Assembly: GCA_025201705.1 (NCBI GenBank)
Contig: MU617221.1
Span: forward strand, 1-18,724
DNA length: 18,724 bases
Direction of reading: 5' to 3'
Source: Dissophora ornata
Lineage: Eukaryota; Mortierellomycota; Mortierellomycetes; Mortierellales; Mortierellaceae
A model generated the notes under the pieces. It was not told the DNA's origin. It saw only the letters and a program-made list of their open reading frames with translations, and made no database searches. Both the position numbers and the translations under genes were made by a program. Shown one piece after another: positions 1 through 8,335 of this stretch (position 1 is its first letter; the number at the start of each line of letters is the position of its first letter).

Positions 1-448
1 GTGGACAAGTAAGGGTCAAGTTAATCATGGCTGTGGGTAATGCAGGACAATGGACATTGTAATGGCTAACCGACAGCCCCCTGCCTTACGTCCTCTCACT
101 TGCTCTGCAACAGAAATAGTTGCAGCAACAGCAACAACAAGGACAATAGGGCAACGAGTAATTCAGACTTTGGTTTTGTAATGACTAACGAGGACAGAGA
201 CTTTTTTGTTCTGCCTGCCTTTACTTTCTTTTCCTCTCCTTCTCGCTTCCCAATAGTAACTGCAACAGCGACAGCAACAGCAAGCAACAGCAACAGCGGG
301 CACAAGGAACAGCACTGAAATGAGCAGGCCAAGGTAGCCGTGGTGACAGACTTGGGAATCAAGGTATGCGTGATGCAGAGTATGTACAGTACTCTGTGTC
401 CTGATATTCTATTTCCGCTCCTTTAACTCGTTCAAATATTTGCCTAAG
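1..448. other. left flank without a recognisable gene
   Basis: No convincing coding region is visible. Short open stretches on both strands are made by low-complexity CAA/CAG sequence. A GT at 364 followed by a TTTAACTC branch-like string and AAG at about 448 could be an intron of the gene that follows, but nothing upstream resembles an exon of a known family. Confidence 0.5.
105..312. repeat. two CAACAG/CAA-rich low-complexity clusters
   Basis: CAACAG and CAA units cluster at about 106-150 and again at about 260-312. In the frame that would give polyglutamine the reading is interrupted by stops, so these look like non-coding simple repeats rather than a Q-rich protein. Confidence 0.6.
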
Positions 449-2033
449 ATGATCCCTATGCAAAGAGATCCCGCTCATGTATTACAACTGCAGAACCGGT
501 GCTGTGGTGTGGCCCCTTATTGATGCTCCCGTTCACCGAACGGACTATCTTTGAGGAAACTCGCCGAGGTATCTGCGCTGGAAGCTCTTTTGTTATCCAT
601 GGCCCGTGCCAATCTGGAAAAACGTCCTTACTGATGGCACTGCGAGCTGAACTCGAGAAAAAACCTGACGAGGCTGCAGCCGTATATTTTGATATATCCG
701 ATATGGGTATCTCAACCGACACTCAAGATGAGGTCGCAATGTTGGACATAATTTCTCGATTCTGGTCGTTCCGAGTTTTCCGTCAGAAGCTATCCTGGGA
801 TGACCTGACGGCCAAGCTCCAAGAACTCCCTCCCAGCCCTCGTCATTACGTTCTTGTGGACGAATTCCAATCAGTCTTCAGATCCTCGATTCTCTTAAGA
901 GCAGCCAAGAAGTTTTTCAGAAATCTCTCGAGTAAGACGGCAGTGTCTTATGTCGCCGTGGGTACATTCAAACTCAAGGAACTCTTGCTCGACGACGGAA
1001 CTATGGAGGCGCTATTTAACAAGGCTGAGTTTACTGGGATGCCACCCTTCGATCTCAAGGAGATGGGTAGACTCTTTGAATTGTACAAGAAGCACTGCAA
1101 CCCGGTCGGTATCTCTTGGCAGATTCAAAAGAGGATCGTAGACGAGACCGGAGGTCACCCTGCCTCATTCATGGTCCTGCTCAAACTGGCTTTGCGGCAG
1201 GAGCAGGAGCCAAACGAGGACAATTGGGCTAGTCTGTTGCAGGAGAATATTGGCCTTTTACTTGACGAGACCCAAATAAAACTCAGGGCGAAATTGGTGT
1301 TGATGAACACCGAACAAAGAGCGCGAGTCCGTGACCTCACAAAAAACCAGATGTGTGATTGGGAGTTCATTCCTGACGATTTCAACCGACGCCTCCTCGA
1401 CATTAGTGTCCTCGACTCTCGCAATGGCAGGACTGTCCGGTTCACGAGTGGTATCATTTTGTGTATCTGCATCGACGCTCTCTGGCCTCAACCAAAGAAT
1501 CGACTATCAAGGGAAGAAATCGGGGACCCGATCAACATCCTAAAGCTTGGATTGCAATGTATCTCTCCTTCCACGGTCGTCGAACCTCTAGTGCGAAACA
1601 AGTTTGGCCCCGGGAGAACAGCTTTCAGGTTGCGCTTTTTTCTGCTCTCAACGGTCTGCTTCCTACCACGATGAAGTGTTTGTTTGAGGCAAGGGCGAAG
1701 GATCAGGATCGCATCGATTTGATTTTAACAGAAAACGGTCGAAGCTTGTTTGGGTACGAGCTGAAGGTCAACGCGATTAGCCCGTCCGATTTCAAGGATC
1801 ATCTCGAACAGGCTTCGAAGTATGCCGATTTGTACGATATCCCAGTCTACCTCGTTAATTTCTACCTGGAAGGTCATTCAACTCCAGTCCGACTATTGCA
1901 CACCCCTGCCAATGTGGTTGTGGTGAACATTATGCACAGCAAGGACTGCACGAGATTCGTTATCATTGCTCCAGATGGCAACATAACAACCGTCAATACC
2001 AATGACTCTCCACCTGGTGAAAACCATCCGTAG
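449..2033 (+). pseudogene. crinkler/CR-type P-loop NTPase with C-terminal PD-(D/E)XK nuclease, frameshifted
   Basis: The NTPase frame is open from about 460 (first in-frame ATG at 523) to a stop at 1674. It carries Walker A GPCQSGKTS at 601-627 and Walker B YVLVDE at 847-864. The nuclease part lies in another frame and ends with TAG at 2031-2033. It shows RIDLIL with its Asp codon at 1716 and YELK with E at 1758 and K at 1764, the D...ExK core of PD-(D/E)XK enzymes. The two frames meet near 1608-1614, in a C/G run, with a one-base offset. NTPase plus restriction-type nuclease is the typical CR/crinkler effector architecture, thought to derive from transposons; such proteins are predicted to act on DNA in a target nucleus. 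A frame-2 stretch from ATG 449 may be the real N-terminus, needing a further shift near 518. No header domain is visible. Pseudogene or sequencing error cannot be separated here. Confidence 0.7.
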
Positions 2034-2123
2034 GCATAGTGCCTGACATCTTACTCCATCATTTTTTCATTCCAGTCGCTCAAAAAACCCCTTTCTGTCA
2101 ACTCTGTAGGCATGAACTTGATA

Positions 2124-2129
2124 AATAAA
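2124..2129 (+). terminator. AATAAA polyadenylation signal after the NTPase-nuclease gene
   Basis: AATAAA lies about 90 bases after the TAG at 2031-2033, within GATAAATAAATCACC. This is a normal position for fungal 3'-end formation, and it suggests the nuclease frame is the genuine end of the gene. Confidence 0.45.
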
Positions 2130-2343
2130 TCACCGAAGGGCATTTTCTGTGCTGAACAAAAGTGATCATATGGTGCTCTAATTTCGACAACTTCTATTCA
2201 TTTCTCCGTGTACGACAACGACGAAGAAGACTTGTCCATTCTTCTCGACAAGAAACTCAAGGCAACTCGTGAACTCTCTGACGTCTTCATCGAGAAACCA
2301 TCCAAGAGAATGATTCACATCATCGTTCAGCGGCCCTCTCAAG

Positions 2344-2590
2344 GTATTGCAGATGCCCTTACTCTCATTCACTTCGCGCTCTGTTTCACTTTTCTATACC
2401 TTAATTCACACGCTTCTTTGCTTCAACAAAGTTCATACTCCTATCCCCGCTCGAGCCTCAACTCCACTCCCCGGCTATCTTTCTGGGCACGCCGCTATCT
2501 GGTAATCACAGTTGTATTGTCTTTATTTCCTATTCTTAGTAAAATCATGTATCATGTATCTCGTAACCTGCCCCTTTCCATCCAACTAAG
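2344..2590 (+). other. intron between crinkler header and linker (relic)
   Basis: The donor CAAG|GTATTG directly follows the header motif IHIIVQRP, and the likely acceptor is CTAAG at 2590. Header and linker frames do not join exactly: the phase is one base off. Either one base was lost at the splice junction, or an acceptor such as CACAG at 2622 is used, which would drop about ten linker residues. Confidence 0.5.
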
Positions 2591-3451
2591 TGATCTCCGT
2601 GTTGACATCAAAAAAATCACAGGAAACTTCTTCGCTCCAGGAGCACCAATTACCAAATTTCCCAACGCGTTTGTGAGGGGCGAAGGAGCATTACCAGTTG
2701 GACTCATCCGAGGTTTGCCAAGGGCATGGCGTCGCGCATTCGGAAAAACAGTGGAGACACGTTCCAGCCTACTGTTCTTGGACCTTCCCAACCCTTCGAC
2801 ACCTGATTCGGCATCAGGCAATCTCGCATCGTCTTCTATTCTGGATATGGTCAAGGAGAACAACCGTCCCCTCATCCCTTCTGCCTTCCTTGACGCAAGA
2901 GAAGATGCTGCACATGGGAATAGCAAGGTTGGCGCTATGGACAAGACACCTTGAACTGTTGACTTATACTTGGAATCCTGGCAAGGCTCTAATTTGGCGA
3001 TCGACTGATAGAGGTTGGCTTTGTTTTGAACCCAAGATGTACTGCAGGATCCAAAGGCCTCTGGATACCGGTAAAGCCACAACTAATGAACTCTTTGGCA
3101 GGCTGTTTACAGGGGAGATCAACGATAGGGAACTCATGTCGGATGCCTTTCCGGCAGTCTCTTCGAAGCTATCCTCGGATTTACCAAGCACCTTCATTTG
3201 ACTGGCTCAGTACTCATGAGCGCCAGGGGATCTTCATCCTACGTCTGACCTGCATGTTTTGGCTGCGATCGGGCACTCCGACAACGGCACAGCTACATAT
3301 CTTTGGAGACGCAATAGGAAACGTCGGGAGCTGATAAGCAAATCCTTTCTCGGAGTGCCCTAGGGACCGATCTGGAGAACTGCCGAAAAGGCATCAAAAT
3401 GCTTGAACTGATGATCGAGACCGCGGAAAAAATGAAGCATCGTCTACCCAT

Positions 3452-3575
3452 GTAAGTGTATTCTCCTCTTTTGTCCTGTTTTTGTCACGGGAGGTGGCCA
3501 CAGGCAACATACCTGGTCAAGCTGTAAAGACTGATTTCTTTTTTATTTCTTTATATTTTTATTTTTGGCTTGTAG
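3452..3575 (+). other. intron inside the second crinkler relic
   Basis: The donor AT|GTAAGT and acceptor TTGTAG|G bound 124 T-rich bases. Phase 2 joins cleanly: the upstream segment ends METAEKMKHRLPM-like text (IETAEKMKHRLP) and the downstream segment starts MLEEHFILIAGL. This is the best-preserved intron of the gene. Confidence 0.65.
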
Positions 3576-4153
3576 GATGCTGGAAGAGCATTTTATTCTC
3601 ATTGCAGGCCTCGAGGACAGCGACAACAAGGAGAACAAGGAGGTTCAAGTGGTGGAGCAAACGATGCTCCTCATCTTCAAGTACTGTTTCAACGTCTCTG
3701 GAAGCAGTGAGACGTTTACCAGGGCAAGATGGACTCTCTTACAAGTGTGCCCGCATGTGTTGTTCAAGGGCAAATTCAATATTCTATTCCTCCACGTTCT
3801 CAAGCTTCGACGTCACCCTGTAGGCGATCTTTTGGATTTGGTCCGCGATGTGCACGAGGACACAAAAGGCCTCATTATCAAGCACGGGTGTCTACTAAAG
3901 ATCAGGGACGACACCAAGCTCTTAGTCATCCACGATGAGGCCCAGTTCCTTGGCGATGAATTCAATGGCTTTTTCCAATCGAAGTCTTCTTTGGACGAAT
4001 CCCCGCGGCCCTGTCCCCAATCTTGCATGCGTTTCGAAACATCGGCGAGCATCAGCTTACGCTGGTTACCTGTGGCACTGGCTTGGCATCAATACCCTTT
4101 ACTGGGTTCAGAGCTCAGGTTCTGGTTTGAAAGATAGCTCCACCAACTTTGAG

Positions 4154-4305
4154 GTCAGTAGTCTAACTTGGTTAATACTGTATATTTTTTTTTTGAGATA
4201 AACACCACCTCCCACGCGAACCCGGGGCGTATCGCCACGGGCAATTTCTCGTTTAAGTAATAAAATAAAAAACCTTCTCTTGTTCTCGTTGGTTTTAGTT
4301 AGTAA
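4154..4305 (+). other. intron-like or junction sequence between two coding relics
   Basis: The sequence after GAG at 4151-4153 begins GTCAGT, is AT- and T-rich, and ends with TTTTAGTTAGTAAG. It could be an intron. The coding text on its two sides is not clearly from one protein, because the continuation usual for crinklers after this point is absent. A deletion junction is equally possible. Confidence 0.35.
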
Positions 4306-4956
4306 GTTAACCCAGAGAATATCACGCATGGAAGAGAACTACCTCAAGGAGCGTTGCCGCCAGCTCTGGATGAAGTCCTACCGTCAAGATGTTTACTACA
4401 CGCCATGATGCATATGTTGTTTGTTACAGCTCCCTTTGGTTTGGGCATAATCACCTGGGTCTTGTAACCATGCCTTGGCTTTGGTAGTTGTGGAGTGGAC
4501 GATGGAAAGGTATTTTTCTCACACAGTAACGCTTTATTGTCCTAACTAATCCACGTACAATCGTTTTCTAGTTGGACTGAATGCCACATTGTTGCCATAT
4601 TTTTTGACTGTTGGTGGAGGTGTCAATGGTCTCGAGAAACTAATTGCCTGGGAGAACTTCATCGTTTCCAGCTCGAGCTGATGACGCTCCTTCGCTCTTG
4701 CAATCTTGGGTTCTTGGTCTTCAAGGAACTCCTACAGCATCAAAAAATATTTGCGTATACGAATAAGTAAACACGGTAGATGTACCCAAAAAAAAAATTG
4801 TAACAAGTTTGTACTAACCATAAATTTCCAGACCATTGCGAGCGAGGTTCCTTCCAAAAAAACCTCCATCGCACCAGATGTGGTGGGAAGATACACCATA
4901 GAGGCAGCAGTCTTCCCAGCGATGGAGACCTCTTGCATAGGTCTAATTTGGTAAAA
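4306..4956 (+). pseudogene. decayed multi-exon coding relic, family not recognised
   Basis: Protein-like text runs in pieces through shifting frames: GRELPQGALPPALDEVLPSR (4330-4389), VVVEWTM (about 4484), LLPYFLTVGGGVNGLEKLIA (4592-4651), LRSCNLGFLVFKELLQ (4690-4737) and VVGRYTIEAAVFPAMETS (about 4880-4933). Two intron-like pieces separate them: 4510-4571 (GTATTT...TTCTAG) and 4767-4831 (GTAAAC...TTCCAG with the perfect branch site TACTAAC at 4812-4818). Phases across both introns are one base off, and there is a further one-base offset near 4676. It may be the 3' part of the preceding crinkler gene or a separate gene. I do not recognise the family and infer no function. Confidence 0.5.
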
Positions 4957-5084
4957 TAGACCTACAAATCCTATGGGATGACAAAGGGAAAGAAAGGACC
5001 GTTGTTTAAGGAATTGCTTTCGCTAAGACGAGTTCTTCATGTGCTTGGCAAATCAAGTTCACATACTCGCTACATCGCCCATGA
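4957..5084. other. spacer before the rDNA relic
   Basis: I see nothing recognisable here. The left boundary of the ribosomal piece cannot be fixed exactly. Confidence 0.4.
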
Positions 5085-5320
5085 TGACTGACGCATCTTT
5101 GAACCCATAGGTTGAGTGCGTTTCTGGTAGACATCTGCCTAGTCGGATGTTCTTGCGACACTGGACGGCAATATCCTTGCTCGAGAATATCTGTACGCTT
5201 GAACTCTATATTTGAGAGCTCGATGTCCTTGTTGTACATGAATATCAACATAAAGGTTGATTGTCCTATTGCTGACTGATGCAGGAATTTTCGGGTGATT
5301 GGCAACAATTACCTGTTAAA
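5085..5320 (+). ncRNA. ITS2 remnant (internal transcribed spacer 2), possibly with the last bases of 5.8S
   Basis: The stretch CATAAAGG...GACTGATGCAGGA...TTAAACTCGATCTC is the remembered 3' end of Mortierella ITS2. At 5091-5103 GCATCTTTGAACC resembles the 5.8S end (ATCTTTGAAC) but then diverges, so 5.8S is at best a fragment. No 18S, ITS1 or full 5.8S is present, so the unit is truncated on its left. Confidence 0.6.
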
Positions 5321-5355
5321 CTCGATCTCAAATCAAGTAAGACTACCCGCTGAAC

Positions 5356-5388
<33 letters not shown>

Positions 5389-5655
5389 AACAAGGATTAT
5401 CCTAGTAATGGCGAGTGAAGCGGGATGAGCTCAAATTTAAAATCTGGCTGGTTTTCTAGTCCAAATTGTAGTTTAAAGAACCGTTTTCGGTAGCAGCCTG
5501 GGTATAAATCCTTTGGAACAGGGTATCATAGAGGGTGAGAATCCCGTCTTTGACCTGGTGCATGCTGCTATGTGATACGTTTCCAAAGAGTCGAGTTGTT
5601 TGGGAATGCAGCTCAAAATGGGTGGCAAATTTCATCTAAAGCTAAATATTGGCGA

Positions 5656-5689
<34 letters not shown>

Positions 5690-6928
5690 ATGAAAAGAAC
5701 TTTGAAAAGAGAGTTAAACAGTGCGTGAAATTGTTGAAAGGGAAACGTTGACGCCAGTCATGCGGATGAAAAATCAGTCAATGCTAGTGGAGAGTGGCAC
5801 GAGTTAAGACCACGAGGCTGGCCTTTGATTCATCTCTGCTGTCACTGATGCACTTTTTCATTTGCAGGTCAACATCAATTTTCCCTGCTGGGCAAAACTC
5901 CAAGAGAAGGTAGCAGCTTAGGCTGTGTTATAGCTCTGGAGCGATACAGTGGAGGGGGTGAGGATTTCGCTGTGTGTGCTCTCGGGCAAGGCTGACTGGG
6001 TGCTATCGAATCGCTCGGTGTACAATGCATGCATTTTGCGCCGTGTCTTTCTTATACTCGCTCAGCTAAGCTCTTCCACACTTAGGATGTTGACTTAATG
6101 GTTTTAAACGACCCGTCTTGAAACACGGACCAAGGAGTCTAACATATATGCAAGTGTTTGGGTGGCAAACCCATACGCGTAATGAAAGTGAACGTAGGTG
6201 CGATCCGCAAGGTGCAGCATCGACGGGCCTTGATATTTTGGATAGATTTGGGTGATTAGAGGCCTTGGGGCTGAAACAGCCTTACCTATTCTCAAACTTT
6301 AAGTCCTTGCTGCTTAATTGAACTTGGACATTTGAATGAGAGTTTCTAGTGGGCCATTTTTGGTAAGCAGAACTGGCGATGCGGGATGAACCGAACGCGA
6401 ATTTAAGGCACCGAAATACACGCTCATCAGATACCACAAAAAGTGTTGGTTCATCTAGACAGCAGGGCGGTGGCCATGGAAGTCGGAATCCGCTAAGGAG
6501 TGTGTAACCCACCTGCCGAATGAACAAGCCCTGAAAATGGATGGCGCTCAAGCGTGTTGCCCATAATTCGCCGTCAGGGTAAAAGCGAAGCCCTGACGAG
6601 TAGGCAGGCGTGGAGGTTGTGAAGAAGCTTTAGATGTGAGTCTGAGTGAAACGGTTTCTAGTGCAGATCTTGGTGGTAGTAGCAAATATTCAAATGAGAA
6701 CTTTGAAGACTGAAGTGGAGAAAGGTTCCATGTGAACAGCAGTTGGACATGGGTTAGTCGATCCTAGAGATAGGGAAGTTTCGTTTTAAAGTGCGCAATT
6801 CTTTGCGCCGCCTATCGAAAGGGAAGCAGGTTAATATTCCTGCACCAGGATGTGGGTTTTTACGGCAGCGTAAATGAACTCGGAGACGCCAGTGGGAGCC
6901 CTAGGAAGAGTTTTCTTTTCTTTTTTAA
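5321..6928 (+). rRNA. 28S (LSU) rRNA, 5' part only, internally deleted: rDNA pseudogene
   Basis: The sequence starts at the canonical 28S beginning and contains TACCCGCTGAACTTAAGC and AATAAGCGGAGGAAAAGAAA. D1/D2 follows, then GGTAAGCAGAACTGGCGATG, GTTGGACATGGGTTAGTCG and CCTGCACCAGGATGTGG. Homology stops at about 6928 in AGTTTTCTTTTCTTTTTT, roughly the first half of a fungal 25S/28S. At 6250/6254 a conserved block of about 230-250 bases is missing: GATTTG jumps to GATTAGAGG, losing the GGGTGAAGCCAGAGGAAAC and GGGGCGAAAGACTAATCGAA core. Smaller losses are seen near 6300 (about 10-12 bases), 6508 (about 3) and 6766 (1). A ribosome could not use this RNA. It is an orphan relic outside the rDNA array. 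Confidence 0.9.
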
Positions 6929-7110
6929 TAGACTGTACAGTACAGGAGGAAAAATATAAACGGTTGGCTTTTTTTATTTTATTTTGGCACAAAGTATAGT
7001 AGGCCGTGGAGTCTTCGTCAGGGAATATATTTTTGAATTACAAACAACTCTTCCTCCTCCTCCTCCTCCTCATTCATTAACCAACCCATCAGGTTCAGGC
7101 TATATAGACA
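6929..7110. other. T-rich spacer with a TCC microsatellite
   Basis: Sequence after the 28S break is AT-rich, with TTTTTTTATTTTATTTT at about 6970 and CTTCCTCCTCCTCCTCCTCCTC at about 7050-7071. No gene is visible. Confidence 0.6.
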
Positions 7111-7994
7111 TCAAGTAACCTGCAAACATGAATACCGAGACGACTCCATTGTCGAGGCACCTCCGAAGCCTTGGCGCGTCGCCAGCAATAGGTTCGTGTA
7201 GAGCACCCTGACCACGTTTTTGTTTGGACCCAACGCAAGGGCCATTTCCTGGGGACACCATTCAAGAAGAACCACTCAAGAAGACTGGTGCCTGAGTGAG
7301 TCGAGCAAGCAGTGTAATTACGCGCCATTGGTCACGAATAGGATCACCTAGGCGTAGCGCTTCAAAGACAGAACGATGTTCTCCTTATTCATGAATGTTC
7401 AGGCCATACAATGCTCGTGGCGGTACGTCTCCATGTTGTCTCGTTCGTCATAAGCGATCCCTCAATGGCCCCTCCATAGACAAGAGCGTTCAAGCCCACA
7501 GACAAGAACGTTCAAGCCCACAGACAAGCAATTGGCGACATGCTCGTGAGTTGCGGTCAAAGCCCCACTGCAACAACACCAGTCAAAGTCTGCCCTACGG
7601 ATGGTACTCAGCACCCACAACAGTCATGTCCTCTGTAGGGAGCGCGCGTTTTGTTAACGACCTTCATAGCATCATTGATGAATGCCACAACAGCCCCATG
7701 GAGACGCAGGAACAAGATGGCGGAGCGGACCCATTCGTCTGTGAGAAGAAAATCGGACCCAAGCGCGACGGGAGCTGCATTACACATGACGAATACTGCC
7801 GCCTTGCCGAGACGATTTTGACCTTGATGAATGGTCCAGCGGAAGCCCAGCAATGGTTTTGGTTGTTGAAGGGAGACTGTGCAGCTCATAGCAGCAACTG
7901 GAGTCGGGAGAGACACATGCGCCAAAGCAATCGCGTTTTCAAAGACAGGTATCGTCAAGAAGAAAGGATCCGGCAGGACAGGGCGGGTGCCCAC
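7111..7994 (-). pseudogene. decayed minus-strand coding relic, family not recognised
   Basis: Read on the minus strand, protein-like segments lie in successive frames: 7994-7608 (including PVFENAIALAHVSLP and LLTDEWVRSAILFLRLHGAV), 7443-7392 (NETTWRRTATSIVWPEH), 7378-7262 (FEALRLGDPIRDQWRVITLL) and about 7248-7111 (NKNVVRVLYTNLLLATRQGF, GGASTMESSRY). The order is collinear with one gene broken by frameshifts. A 22-bp tandem duplication at 7479-7522 is not a multiple of three and sits between two of the segments. A 212-codon plus-strand frame covers the same DNA, but it is Arg/Ser-rich without motifs and I take it as a shadow. No function can be named. Confidence 0.45.
7479..7522. repeat. tandem duplication, 2 x 22 bp
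   Basis: GACAAGAGCGTTCAAGCCCA-CA (7479-7500) is followed directly by GACAAGAACGTTCAAGCCCA-CA (7501-7522), one mismatch apart. A partial third copy, GACAAGCA, lies at 7523-7530. Confidence 0.95.
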
Positions 7995-8335
7995 AGCAGG
8001 TCAGAGATGAGGATGTCATGTCTAAAGTATTGAACGTAGTCCAACCCGGCCCGTCATATTGTGAACCAGCTAAAGCAATAACACGGTATCGAATTTTCGA
8101 TCAGTACAATCACACGCATTCTTCACGACTTGGGTCTCTACTAAGGCAAAGGAATCCGCCGACAAATGTTGCTCTCCGTCGCAAGTACCTGGAAAGCCGC
8201 TTCCGCAATCTGATTTTTATTTTATTTTATTATCATCATCATCGTCAGACAACTCTATCGTACAAACCTCGCCTTCTTCATTTTCCTGCAACAAGCTTCT
8301 ATCGATCTAGGCCCGTTTTTTTCCCCTTTCTCCCT
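7995..8335. other. spacer and 3' untranslated region of the minus-strand membrane-protein gene
   Basis: No gene is visible. The right end is the presumed 3' UTR of the gene ending at 8336, and it becomes T-rich and A-rich towards 8220. Confidence 0.5.
8216..8221 (-). terminator. AATAAA signal for the minus-strand gene
   Basis: TTTATT on the plus strand reads AATAAA on the minus strand, about 115 bases after the TAA at 8336-8338, inside an A/T-rich stretch. The position is right for a polyadenylation signal. Confidence 0.45.

Larger units (their letters stand above)
2208..4153 (+). pseudogene. crinkler-like gene: header end, linker, unknown middle part, Walker B region; degenerate
   Basis: The first exon relic (2208-2343) reads ELSDVFIEKPSK then MIHIIVQRP (2310-2336), the signature end of the ubiquitin-like header of Mortierellaceae and Rhizophagus crinklers. 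The first half of the header is missing: a TGA lies in frame at 2163 and no ATG precedes it. After an intron (2344 to about 2590) comes the linker, with VDIKKITG, RGLPRAWRR and SSLLFLDLP, to about 2886. A middle stretch in several frames (2887-3451) contains no P-loop that I can find. A clean intron (3452-3575) leads to a long open exon with LLVIHDEAQFLGDEFNG, Walker B at 3919-3939. Frame changes at about 4010 and 4086 precede GINTLYWVQSSGSGLKD, and GAG at 4151-4153 is followed by a GT. Frame changes in both directions, the lost header start and the absent Walker A argue for a dead copy. The family (secreted or nuclear effectors with NTPase modules) is recognised from motifs only. Confidence 0.7.

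Noticed and set aside
5006..5308. 100-codon minus-strand frame across ITS2
   Set aside because: It lies within rDNA spacer sequence and has no protein features.
6929..7110. R2-type retrotransposon insertion at the 28S break
   Set aside because: The break lies far upstream of the conserved R2/R1 target sites in 28S, and no reverse transcriptase text follows.
7395..8033. 212-codon plus-strand open frame
   Set aside because: It has no motifs, is Arg/Ser/Gln-rich and crosses the 22-bp duplication. The minus strand of the same DNA gives more protein-like, collinear segments.
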